The translations under genes were made by a program, and so were the position numbers. DNA of 64,000 bases from Acidobacteriota bacterium (GTDB lineage: Bacteria > Acidobacteriota > Thermoanaerobaculia > Gp7-AA8 > JAHWKK01), in the NCBI GenBank assembly GCA_019347945.1, contig JAHWKK010000012.1, forward strand, positions 1-64,000, written 5' to 3'. Under the pieces are notes generated by a model. It saw nothing but the letters and a program-made list of their open reading frames with translations. It made no database searches and was not told where the DNA came from. Of this stretch, positions 43,001 through 50,717 are shown in pieces. Positions within the stretch are counted from its first letter, which is position 1. Each line of letters opens with the position of its first letter.

Positions 43001-45194
43001 CAACGGCGGTCCGTGTGCGACCAATGAAACGATCCGGTTCACCGGCGGCACCTGGCAGTACACCGTCCAGTCGTGCGACACATTCCTGTGGGAGTTCGGT
43101 GATGGATCGACCTCGACACAGAGAAATCCGAACAAGGCGTATGCGCAGTCGGGTACCTACAACGTGACGTTCACGATCCGGAACTCGAAGGGGCAGATCT
43201 CTCAGACGATTCAGGTGCCGGTGTCCGGGTCAGGCGGCGATGCGAGCTGCTCGAAGCCGCCACCGCAGCCCTCGATCAACTATACGGGAGCGAGCAGCGG
43301 ATGCACGCAGAGCGGATCGACCGGATGTCTCCCGAGCGAGCCGATCAAATTCACGGCGGACTTCTGGCAGTACAAAGTTCAGACCTGTGACCAGTTCACC
43401 TGGAACTTCGGCGACGGAGGAACCTCGACGGAGAAAGAGCCGACGCACAGCTTTGGTCCGGGTGAGCACATCGTCACGCTGACGGTGAGCAACCAGAACG
43501 GCCAGGCGGTTGGGCAGACGACGGTCAACACCGGCCCTCCGGCCCAGGCTCCGGCCTCCGCGAGCTTCACCACGAGCACCACGCGACCGAAACCGGGCGA
43601 GCCGGTCAGCTTCTCGGCGACGACCTCGGGAGGCGATCCCGCAACCAAGTGGGATTGGAACTTCGGCGACGGAACGACCGGGACCGGCCAGAACGTCACC
43701 CACACCTTCAACGGTGAGGGCTCGTTCAACGTCACAATGACCGCGAGCAACAGCGGCGGCTCGGCCATCGCGTCGTCGGTGGTTCGCGTTACCGACTCGC
43801 TCATCTACGTACTCCCGGTCGTGGTCCACGCCGACGGTCAGAACGACAGCAAATGGCGAACCGATGTCGTCATCCACGTGCCCGAGGTCGACCCCAACGG
43901 AATCGAGATCGAGGCCAACTTCAGAGGCAACGTGAAGACGATTCTTCTCGACTCCTCCACGAAGGTGTTCGAAGATTTCCTGACCTTCTTTACGGACGAG
44001 CCGGGTGCTGGTCCCGTCTCGCTCAGCACGCCGGCGCCGCTCCAGATCTGGACGCGAACGTACAACGTCAGCGCGAGTGGAGTCGGAACTCTCGGCCAGC
44101 TCATTCCAGTCATCGACATGGAAGAGCGAAGCGGTTCGATGGGAGTGCCGAAATGGCACAGCATCGGATCGATCCGTAACGGCGACCGTCACAGGGTCGA
44201 CTTCGGAGTCGTCAATCCGAACGATCAGAGACTCGACCTCACCGTCCACATGTACGACGAGACGTTTGGCCTGGAGGTGGAGACATTCAACGTATCGGTG
44301 CCTCCGTTCGAGTTCCAGCAGAAGAAGCTGCATCAGTGGGTGCCGGACTTCGATCTCGCTGGCGGGACGTACAGCCTTCGGATCGATAATCCCGCCGGAC
44401 TTCCGATGACCGCATATGCGTCGGTGGTGGACAACATCAGCAACGATCCGGTGTTCGTCGAGGCGATCGAGGATTCGGCCGTCATGGGCGAAGCCGCGAG
44501 AGTCCAGATCGTGCCTGGCGTCGGAAACATCGGCGCATGGCGCACGGATCTGACGATCTTCAACCCCGATACGCAGGCCGTGATGATGGACGTCACCTAC
44601 TTCGATCGGAGCGGCGCGGTCAATGCGACCGTACCGGGCGTGGTCATTCCGGGCAAGGGGTCGGTTGCGGTCACGGACGTAGTCAATTCTCAGTACATCC
44701 AGCAGCCCAACACTGCGGGTATTCTCCAGATCGAGACGAGAGGGCCGAACGCGCTCTACCCGATCATCTTCAGCAGCACCTACAACGACCAGCAGGCGGC
44801 CGGAACGTATGGCCACGGGATCCCGGCGTTCTCGAGAGGCGAACCGAACGTCACGAAGGAGCGCGGCGGAATCATCCCCGGAGTTCGTCAGGACTCGCGG
44901 TACAAGACGAATCTCGGTCTTGTCGCCCTCCATGCAACCGAAACCACAGTCGTTTCCGTGGAGCTTCTGGATCCGGTAACGGGCCAGACCCGGTCGATGC
45001 GGGAGGAAGCACTCGCGCCCAACGCATCGGTGATCATCAATGAGGTCATTTCGGGCTTCCTCGGCTCAGTCGCCGATCACGGCTCGCTCCGAATCAGGGT
45101 CATCTCCGGAGGCCCGGTCTGGGCATTCGCGACGGTTGCCGACCAGTTGACGAAGGATCCGGAGTACGTGCCGGCATTCCCCGAGATCGAGTAG
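40014..45194 (+). CDS. Giant secreted PKD-domain protein
   Basis: 1,726 aa from ATG 40014 (GTG near 40056 is an alternative giving a shorter signal ending SLFAQ). Layout: signal peptide; ~450 residues that look like a beta-propeller (VRLGERFAVYNLQGFF, WLILKDHGG, VKIWDVTTPASPQFV); a degenerate PKD (SVSWNFGNPESL); Ig-like regions; three Cys-bearing PKD repeats at nt ~42620-43530 and a classical one (KWDWNFGDGTTGTG) to ~43800; then four related C-terminal modules with RTD..NP signatures (KWRTDVVIHVPEVDPNG, HRVDFGVVNPNDQR, AWRTDLTIFNPD, RYKTNLGLVAL). No catalytic motif; probably an extracellular adhesin or scaffold. Ends at a very strong terminator. Confidence 0.88.
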   Translation: MMKFSRFNRGWSVVSIKRFIAASTVLLALSPSLFAQNWPMPTKKDVEPLATVNGVATFPYSSPFADHVGRFVDSSETKDFLGNPRTFRAKAFAVSRQNGSVYVRLGERFAVYNLQGFFTEKLGSPLTDSATSIASPPRSSTPEKYLQYNDQVDPEDPSQKLWTEVKDGQSRLWEVAADDRGYVYVAYDLWGWLILKDHGGSVDVIRQLTGPEAGSAKFLKAIKTGGKYYVLTGDGTEGVKIWDVTTPASPQFVREMHPGGSSGSYHAVAVSDTHVALVGERNVGTREDPIYEQVFNVYTHAGVVGGQAPVYTKIDPKSAVESYISAASDGQTFYLLWRTRSGDSGIYAAAPAAGGFNGSQLPQLQFPGQSLGGLAYHDGHLTLWGTGIDKYQRGWLFRGQGTSFEERELGDFLTLYYSNPLSGWAVAFKAGPLWEILFVQEGGKDYLVVSSHGLGDVYELEALDRLSAELMPGFGTPNPNAPASQQPFYGDPMTFRSTFAEGTISVSWNFGNPESLDNIVSSTSGSEVVHQYAGLTTASEISTPKTATVTANSDPTNKGTTSVTLGVPQARLLLGGTLDSLTSEAGASNDVVLGGTFVDGSDGSVESHYSVWTQDGTEIQKLPNESVEAGTCGSHTIHLTSRYVPYDVIGGIITPALSSPGHFVVETPQYSYSVKPFVARISASKSGGTITFKNDAIVADNTQFADGAATPWTETWELRDSSGGVITNGLVSATVGSPGTFAVQESLIQPNSKMTLTIKMDPALIVDTGCQTTSAAQSQATMKASPPDPMITVVGCENAGSSCNLTATSVSAQDTSDWTFSWTINGANAGSGSEIAPSITTAGTYKFDVTATSVFGQATATKTITVEEPVCSGAPPAGGISINHHGANTNCTTCATNEPIKFSPKAWGGYQFQECDTFSWNFGDNSPASTEMNPTHTFPGNGPYNVTLTVTNTEGSATANTTIQFGSGDGSGSGTCNAPSGAASPSFTGLTSGCKINGGPCATNETIRFTGGTWQYTVQSCDTFLWEFGDGSTSTQRNPNKAYAQSGTYNVTFTIRNSKGQISQTIQVPVSGSGGDASCSKPPPQPSINYTGASSGCTQSGSTGCLPSEPIKFTADFWQYKVQTCDQFTWNFGDGGTSTEKEPTHSFGPGEHIVTLTVSNQNGQAVGQTTVNTGPPAQAPASASFTTSTTRPKPGEPVSFSATTSGGDPATKWDWNFGDGTTGTGQNVTHTFNGEGSFNVTMTASNSGGSAIASSVVRVTDSLIYVLPVVVHADGQNDSKWRTDVVIHVPEVDPNGIEIEANFRGNVKTILLDSSTKVFEDFLTFFTDEPGAGPVSLSTPAPLQIWTRTYNVSASGVGTLGQLIPVIDMEERSGSMGVPKWHSIGSIRNGDRHRVDFGVVNPNDQRLDLTVHMYDETFGLEVETFNVSVPPFEFQQKKLHQWVPDFDLAGGTYSLRIDNPAGLPMTAYASVVDNISNDPVFVEAIEDSAVMGEAARVQIVPGVGNIGAWRTDLTIFNPDTQAVMMDVTYFDRSGAVNATVPGVVIPGKGSVAVTDVVNSQYIQQPNTAGILQIETRGPNALYPIIFSSTYNDQQAAGTYGHGIPAFSRGEPNVTKERGGIIPGVRQDSRYKTNLGLVALHATETTVVSVELLDPVTGQTRSMREEALAPNASVIINEVISGFLGSVADHGSLRIRVISGGPVWAFATVADQLTKDPEYVPAFPEIE

Positions 45195-45217
45195 GGGCCA
45201 TAAGAGCGATCAATCCA

Positions 45218-45252
45218 AACAGGGCGAGACCAGGCGGTCTCGCCCTGTTTTT
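45218..45252 (+). terminator. Strong intrinsic terminator after the PKD gene
   Basis: Perfect 14-bp stem, 45218-45231 with 45236-45249, loop AGGC, followed by T residues. The next gene starts from its own promoter just beyond. Confidence 0.95.
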
Positions 45253-45269
45253 CGTTGAGTGCCTGGAGT

Positions 45270-45275
45270 TAGAAT
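45270..45275 (+). promoter_or_regulatory. Leaderless-type -10 of the export/glycosylation chain
   Basis: TAGAAT sits 7 nt before ATG 45283 and no Shine-Dalgarno lies between. The preceding terminator ensures that this five-gene chain needs its own promoter. No clear -35. Confidence 0.5.
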
Positions 45276-45282
45276 CAGTTCG

Positions 45283-46491
45283 ATGCTTCCCGCCATTCGA
45301 GCCGTCGACTGCAGCAAGTCCTACAGACTCTACGAACGGCCTGCAGACCGGCTTTTCGAGCTGATCACCGGAAGGACGCGCCATCGCAGGTACGATGCCC
45401 TCAGCTCGGTCGATCTCGTCGTCGAGCAGGGGGAGACCCTGGGAATCATCGGACAGAACGGCGCGGGAAAAAGCACCCTTCTCAAGCTGGTCTGCGGAGT
45501 GACGACTCCGACCAGTGGCACACTCTCGACACGAGGCACGATTGCCTCGATCCTCGAGCTGGGGACTGGCTTCCATCCCGACTTTTCGGGCCGCGAGAAC
45601 GCCTCGCTGAATGCCGCCATCATCGGCCTGACCCCCGCCGAGATCCGGGAACGTCTGCCTCGGATTCTCGAGTTCTCGGAGCTGGGCTCGTTTCTCGATC
45701 AGCCAGTCAAAACGTACTCGTCCGGCATGTACATGAGACTCGCTTTTTCGGTCGCGGTGAATGTGGATCCGGATGTTCTGGTGATCGATGAAGCACTGGC
45801 GGTGGGTGACGGACACTTTCAGAAGAAGTGCGTCGACAAGATCCGGGAGTTTCAGGATCGAGGGAAGACGATTCTCTTTTGCTCTCACGCGCTCTATTTC
45901 GTCTCGACGCTCTGCAGAAGGACGTTGTGGCTCGAGGGTGGGAAGGTTCGCAGGCTGGGAAAGACGATCGATGTGGTGCACGAGTACGAGGAGTTTCTTC
46001 TCGAACAGAACCGGACGACTCCCGAGGATTCGGCGGAGAAGACGCCGGCAGTCAGTCCCGTTCGAATCCGTTCAGTCGAGCTCGGCCCGCCGTCGGGGGG
46101 TGAAACGACAGTCTTTTCCACCGGCGACGATCTCGTCGTCAGGGTCGTCATCGAATCCGATGACGCGAGTACGCCGATCCACATACTCGCCGCCTTCGAT
46201 CGATCCGCGGACGAGATTCAGTGTTTCGCGGTCGGCACGCATTTCGACGAGATGGCGCCGTTGAGTGGACGGAATCTCTACACGATCGAGCTGCGAATCG
46301 ATTCGCTTCCTCTGGTACGAGGCGATTACGATGTCGTCGTCTTCGCGGGTGACGAGCACGGTGTGCACATTTACGATCGCGTCGATCTCAGGCCGGCGTT
46401 CTCGGTCGGCGGCGACCGTTACGAGATCGGATTGATTCGTCCAGTTCATCAGTGGTCGACCGGTACCGCTCTGAGGAAAACTGCAACATGA
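45283..46491 (+). CDS. Wzt-like ABC transporter ATPase with C-terminal glycan-binding domain
   Basis: 402 aa from ATG 45283. Nucleotide-binding domain residues 1-250: Walker A GQNGAGKST, Q-loop region, signature YSSGMYMRLAF, Walker B DPDVLVIDEALAVGD, switch CSHALYFV. Residues ~265-395 match the Wzt C-terminal beta domain that in some O-antigen exporters recognises the chain end. Together with the Wzm-like permease at 35563 it would export a polysaccharide. Its stop overlaps the next gene (ATGA). Confidence 0.93.
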   Translation: MLPAIRAVDCSKSYRLYERPADRLFELITGRTRHRRYDALSSVDLVVEQGETLGIIGQNGAGKSTLLKLVCGVTTPTSGTLSTRGTIASILELGTGFHPDFSGRENASLNAAIIGLTPAEIRERLPRILEFSELGSFLDQPVKTYSSGMYMRLAFSVAVNVDPDVLVIDEALAVGDGHFQKKCVDKIREFQDRGKTILFCSHALYFVSTLCRRTLWLEGGKVRRLGKTIDVVHEYEEFLLEQNRTTPEDSAEKTPAVSPVRIRSVELGPPSGGETTVFSTGDDLVVRVVIESDDASTPIHILAAFDRSADEIQCFAVGTHFDEMAPLSGRNLYTIELRIDSLPLVRGDYDVVVFAGDEHGVHIYDRVDLRPAFSVGGDRYEIGLIRPVHQWSTGTALRKTAT

Positions 46492-47189
46492 TCGCGGTCG
46501 AGACCTCCCGGCAGCCGCTCGACGAGTGTGTTTTGTTCGCACTGGCCGTTGCCGAGTCTTCGGGAACGACCGAACAGGTGCGACAGCGTGAAGACCTCGA
46601 CCCGTCCTGCGTCGAGGTGCACGGAGATGCCGAACAGCTCAGCTTCCGGTGGTCGCCCGAAAGGAGCCGATTCGAATCGACGACGGCACCGGCGATGAAT
46701 CTGGTGGTCCCATTCTCGGTGGATGAGCCGTCGACCTCGCGGGTTCGAAGGATTCTGTACGAGGAAATCTCTCCGAGACAGCTACGGATGACGGCGCGCG
46801 TGATCGAGAGCGTGAAGAGTGACGACGTCATCTTCGCGTGCCTTGGCGGTGAGCGGGCCGGATCGGCAGGAGCAACGGAGGTCTGGCCCGATCTCGATGT
46901 CGTGGAACTGGTCCGGCTCGTGACGGCGAGCTTCGCGGTACTCGAAACGGTCGACGACTTCGAGCCTCACGGGCGAGTCTCGAGGCTTGCGAGGGCGCTC
47001 GGGATCGCCATCATCGATTTCGCCGGAGATCCGGTCCGAAGAGAGGACGATCCAGGGGTGAGCGTCGGCACGTGGGATCCCATGGCCTTCGCGAGAGCGA
47101 TCACCGAGTTGACGGTCGCCGAAAGAACCCCTGTTCCGCGGCTGCCTCGTGGCTTCGCTTCGGATCTCGCCGGGGCTGTCAGGAGTTGA
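46488..47189 (+). CDS. Protein of unknown function in the export/glycosylation chain
   Basis: 233 aa from ATG 46488, overlapping the ATPase stop. Soluble and acidic. Segments such as VIESVKSDDVIFACLGG, VVELVRLVTASFAVLE and LARALGIAIIDFAGDP alternate strand and helix like a Rossmann protein, but I recognise no family or catalytic motif. Context suggests a part in glycan synthesis. Its stop overlaps a TTG start. Confidence 0.65.
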   Translation: MIAVETSRQPLDECVLFALAVAESSGTTEQVRQREDLDPSCVEVHGDAEQLSFRWSPERSRFESTTAPAMNLVVPFSVDEPSTSRVRRILYEEISPRQLRMTARVIESVKSDDVIFACLGGERAGSAGATEVWPDLDVVELVRLVTASFAVLETVDDFEPHGRVSRLARALGIAIIDFAGDPVRREDDPGVSVGTWDPMAFARAITELTVAERTPVPRLPRGFASDLAGAVRS

Positions 47190-48238
47190 CCGAGCCCGTC
47201 ACGCTGCTGATCGTCAACTACAGATCTGCAGAGCTGACCTCGAGAGCGATCCTGAGCGCCCGGAAAACCACCCGGACTCCGCTCCGGGTCGTGATCGTCG
47301 ACAATTCGGTGGATCCGGAAGAGGTGGTCAAACTTCGCGCGCTCGAAGCCGTCGAGGTGGTCGCTTCTCCTGACAATGTCGGATATGCGGCGGCGATCAA
47401 CCGCGCGGTCGCCACTTTCAGGGGCGGCATTGTCGTGGCCAGCAATCCGGATGTCGAATTCGGTCCCGGTTGTATCGACGAGCTCGTGAAAAACCTCGGG
47501 TCGTCGATCGCCGCGAGTGGCCCACGGTTCTGGTGGGACCGAGATCGGAGCTGGCTTCTTCCACCACCCGAGACGATGAGCTTTCTTCAGCAGCTCGGTA
47601 CGAATCTGGAGAATCGCTGGCTCTTCCGCCTTACGGATCGCGCGCGGAGGCGGGCTCGACTCCGGTTCTGGAGGAGAACTTCGACGGCAAGCGTTCCGGT
47701 GCTCTCAGGTGCCGTGCTGGCCTTCGATGTGGAGACGTTTCAACGCCTCGGCGGGATGGACGAGCGATTCAGGCTCTACTTCGAGGAAGTCGACTTCGCG
47801 AGGAGGGCGGCGGAGGCGGGTTTGTCACTGCGTCATGTGCCGACCGCCGGGTGCCGCCACCTTTACGGACAGTCGTCGTCAACCGAACCGCAATCGGCCG
47901 CATGGTTCGAGGAGTCCCGCCAGCTTTTCAATCGTAAATCGTTCGGCAGAATTGGAGCACGGATCCTTCGGGCTCGCCTGGGCCCGGTCCCCGACCGGAG
48001 CGAACGATGGTACGGGGAGCTTCCTCGAATCGAGTCGCCCGACTCGACGGTGATCGAGCTCGCAGCGGAGCCAGCGTTCCGAATGGCGGCGGGATTCTTC
48101 CCCCGAGAGTCGGAAATCGAGATTCCGAAGAAGGCGCTGGAGTCGAGCGGGTTCGAAAGGGTATGGTTTCGGGCTGTGAGTATCGCCGATCTCAAAACGC
48201 TCTGGACAGTCTCCCTGAACAGAGAAGACGGATGGTGA
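47186..48238 (+). CDS. GT2-family glycosyltransferase (rhamnosyltransferase-like)
   Basis: 350 aa. GT-A fold: VTLLIVNYRSAELTSRAI, VVIVDNSVDPEEV, NVGYAAAINRAV, VASNPDVEF (DxD-like), SGAVLAFDVETFQRLGGMDERFRLYFEEVDFARRA over adjacent segments is characteristic of rhamnosyl/dTDP-sugar transferases. TTG 47186 overlaps the previous TGA (TTGA) and puts the protein start 5 residues before the first beta strand; the longer upstream frame is antifamily. It should add a sugar to the exported glycan. Confidence 0.9.
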   Translation: MTEPVTLLIVNYRSAELTSRAILSARKTTRTPLRVVIVDNSVDPEEVVKLRALEAVEVVASPDNVGYAAAINRAVATFRGGIVVASNPDVEFGPGCIDELVKNLGSSIAASGPRFWWDRDRSWLLPPPETMSFLQQLGTNLENRWLFRLTDRARRRARLRFWRRTSTASVPVLSGAVLAFDVETFQRLGGMDERFRLYFEEVDFARRAAEAGLSLRHVPTAGCRHLYGQSSSTEPQSAAWFEESRQLFNRKSFGRIGARILRARLGPVPDRSERWYGELPRIESPDSTVIELAAEPAFRMAAGFFPRESEIEIPKKALESSGFERVWFRAVSIADLKTLWTVSLNREDGW

Positions 48239-49779
48239 GAGAAAGCGTTCAGATGTCGGTCGTCACGATCGGTTCCTCTTCGGAGGATCTCGGTGAAGCT
48301 CTCGAGGCGCTTCGCGAGTGGCTCGATTCGACGAAATTGTCGTGGGAAGCGATCGTGATCGACGGGGGAGTGGACTCTCCGGAGGTCCGGCTCGAGGGCT
48401 GGCGTGTCATCAGGCCGGAAACCCGGGGGAAGGGCCGAGGGATCGCCGAGGCGGTGATGGAGACGAAGGGCGAGGTCGTCGTGGTCGTGGAGGATCTGAT
48501 TGCCACCGAGCCGGGATCTCTGGGGCCTGCGATCACGCTCGTCCAGTCGGACGCTACGGACATCGCGCTGGTCGACCTGCAGAATCGTCAGCGCCAGAAT
48601 ACGTCGATCTTCGCGGCCCTCATCGGCTGGATCGTGGGAACCTTTCTCGTGTCCGATCCTCCTCCGACCGGTCATGGAGCGACGGTGTTCAGTCGAGCAG
48701 TCGGCCGCGACCTTTTCTCTCAGGCTCGAATCGATGGAGCGGGTGTCTGGAACGAATTTCTCTACCTGGCCCGCAAATACGGCTATCGGATCGAACGGCT
48801 GGCTGCTGAACGAGTACCTTCGGCGCCGATCCGACCGGGCCGATCGTGGGGTGAGGTTCTCGACATCGTCCGAACCCGGCTCAACGACAGGCGAATGCGA
48901 TACCGGATTCCGAGACGCTGTCCGGTATGCATGTCAGCGGAGACCGGGACGAGGCTGCAAATCGACGGCGAGATCGTTAGGGCGTGCCGGCGATGTAAAT
49001 GCCGTTACCTTTCAGTGCTGCATCGGAACGACGACACCGACGAACCAACCGGGACCATGAAGAGGGATGAGGTCGATTCCGAGGGGGCTACCGAGACCAG
49101 GGCCGCCATGATGACCGCCCGGCGTCGTCTGCAACTCGTCTGCAGGTTCGTTCCGTTCGGCTCGCGGGTTCTCGAGCTCGGGTGCGGCGCTGGGATATTC
49201 GGCAGCGTCGCCAGAGAGGATTTCGGCTACTCCGGCGTCGACGAGTCCTCGATCGCAGTGCGTCGAGCCCGGCAGAAGGGACTCAACGTCGTGAGAGGAG
49301 AATTGAATGGATATGTGAGCCTTAACGGGCCATTCGACTGCCTGCTGGCCTTCGACGTGATGGAGAGGTTTCCGGATCCTCATTTGGCGTTCGAGCAGAT
49401 TCGTCGGCTGATCAAACCTGGTGGCGTACTGATTGTGACAACGCCGGATACCGAAAGTCTGATCGCAGAAATATCGGGCGATCGGTGGCTCAGGAGGCGT
49501 TTTCCGCAAAATCGCATTCTCTACTCTCGCACGGCTCTTCTCGAGCTTCTGGACAACGAGGGCTTCGACGTCGAATCAGCGGCCTCGGAGCTGGAGCTCC
49601 GCGAAGCCGACGAATTGGAGCCGGGCGTATTCAGGTCGCTCGGCAGAATCGTTCAGATGATCACGCGGCGACCTCTGCTCTGTCCGTGCGGAACTGTTCG
49701 CATCGTTGCGCGGCGTCGAGCCGGCTCGGCACTCGGGGAGCGTTATGAGAAGAGAGTTGCCGCGGAGCGTGCCTTCTGA
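48232..49779 (+). CDS. GT2-like domain fused to zinc ribbon and SAM methyltransferase
   Basis: 515 aa from ATG 48232 (overlaps previous stop). Residues 1-205 resemble a GT2/DPM1-like transferase (SVVTIGSSSEDLGEALEAL, AIVIDGG, GKGRGIAEAV) although the usual DxD is reduced to VVVEDL. Residues ~228-265 hold two cysteine pairs CPVC and CRRC of a zinc ribbon. Residues ~295-440 form a class I methyltransferase: RVLELGCGAGIFGSV, YSGVDESS, FDCLLAFDVMERFPDP, LIKPGGVLIVTTPD. It may methylate a sugar to cap the chain, which in Wzt-type export signals termination; this is inference. Confidence 0.8.
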   Translation: MVRESVQMSVVTIGSSSEDLGEALEALREWLDSTKLSWEAIVIDGGVDSPEVRLEGWRVIRPETRGKGRGIAEAVMETKGEVVVVVEDLIATEPGSLGPAITLVQSDATDIALVDLQNRQRQNTSIFAALIGWIVGTFLVSDPPPTGHGATVFSRAVGRDLFSQARIDGAGVWNEFLYLARKYGYRIERLAAERVPSAPIRPGRSWGEVLDIVRTRLNDRRMRYRIPRRCPVCMSAETGTRLQIDGEIVRACRRCKCRYLSVLHRNDDTDEPTGTMKRDEVDSEGATETRAAMMTARRRLQLVCRFVPFGSRVLELGCGAGIFGSVAREDFGYSGVDESSIAVRRARQKGLNVVRGELNGYVSLNGPFDCLLAFDVMERFPDPHLAFEQIRRLIKPGGVLIVTTPDTESLIAEISGDRWLRRRFPQNRILYSRTALLELLDNEGFDVESAASELELREADELEPGVFRSLGRIVQMITRRPLLCPCGTVRIVARRRAGSALGERYEKRVAAERAF

Positions 49780-50717
49780 GACGCCCTGGCTTTCGCGTAC
49801 GGAAAGCAACGCCCGACGACATCGATGCGCTCGGAAGGCTGTTCCAGCTCGTTTTCGGCGAGCAGCGTCTCCCGGAGGTCTGGAGATGGAAGTACTTTGC
49901 AAACGAGCAGGGTACCCACAGTTGGGTGGCCGATGCCGGAGATCGTCTCGTCTTTCATTGCGGAGCCACGCCCGTCCCATTCCGGACTCATGGAACGCTC
50001 GGGACGGCGCTGCAGCTGACGGATTTCATGAAGGATCCCGGCTATGCCGATGGAATCGGACCTGGCGGGGCCTTCGTGCGGACGACGTCTGCCTTTTTCG
50101 CCGACGTCGTCGAGCGTCGATCGGCAGACCTGATGTACGGTTTTCCCGGCGAACGTCACCGACTTGCAGGTGAAAAGGTACTCGACTACAAGACTGCCTT
50201 TCCGGTTCATGAGGCGCGCCTCGAGCCAGCGGGATCGATCTCCGGACAGCAGCTTCGAGCGCTGGACCCCGATGTTCTCGAGCGGTTCGATCAGGGCAGC
50301 GGATCTGATGTACGAATGGTTCGTTCACCGCGGCTTCTGAGGTGGCGGTACCTCGATCGACCCGGAGCCGATTACCGGTATCTCGGCGCGGAGTCCGGAG
50401 CCTGCGCGATCGTTCGTCCGGTTCAGGACGAATTTCGGTTGATGGAGGTCGGAGGGGAGATTTCGGTTGAAAGCATCGAAGGGCTGGCCCGGCGTCTCGC
50501 AGAGCTCGGGCGTCCCGTCGTCGGGTGGTTTTCTCCCTTTCACCCGGTGGGAGTTGCCCTCGCGAAAGCCGGATTCGTATTCGGAGCTCGCGATCATTCG
50601 CTGGCAGCCGCCTGGTTCAGCAGCGAGGCGGATACTCGCCGCAGGAAGTATTTCGATTCGAGGGTTCTGAGCAAATCAGACTTCTACTACACGCTGGGTG
50701 ATTACGACGTATGGTGA
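49776..50717 (+). CDS. GNAT-like acetyltransferase with apparent CTG start
   Basis: About 313 aa if translated from CTG 49776, which overlaps the previous TGA (CTGA) and has GGAG at 8 nt. From CTG the protein begins with FRVRKATPDDIDALGRLFQL, a classical GNAT N-terminus, followed by FGEQRLPEVWRWKYF; starting at GTG 49926 would delete this. No ATG, GTG or TTG lies in frame between the last upstream stop (49746) and 49926. The second half (VGWFSPFHPVGVALAKAGF) is also GNAT-like. It may acetylate the exported glycan. Overlaps the convergent GGDEF-EAL gene by 16 nt. Confidence 0.7.
   Translation: MRRPGFRVRKATPDDIDALGRLFQLVFGEQRLPEVWRWKYFANEQGTHSWVADAGDRLVFHCGATPVPFRTHGTLGTALQLTDFMKDPGYADGIGPGGAFVRTTSAFFADVVERRSADLMYGFPGERHRLAGEKVLDYKTAFPVHEARLEPAGSISGQQLRALDPDVLERFDQGSGSDVRMVRSPRLLRWRYLDRPGADYRYLGAESGACAIVRPVQDEFRLMEVGGEISVESIEGLARRLAELGRPVVGWFSPFHPVGVALAKAGFVFGARDHSLAAAWFSSEADTRRRKYFDSRVLSKSDFYYTLGDYDVW

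Noticed and set aside
42620-43800. CRISPR-like or satellite repeats in the PKD region
   Set aside because: The repetition is at protein level with diverged DNA and codon-phase spacing, as expected for tandem domains.
43230-44933. 567-residue minus-strand open frame opposite the PKD gene
   Set aside because: Shadow frame with no domain; the PKD repeats and modules on the plus strand explain the DNA.
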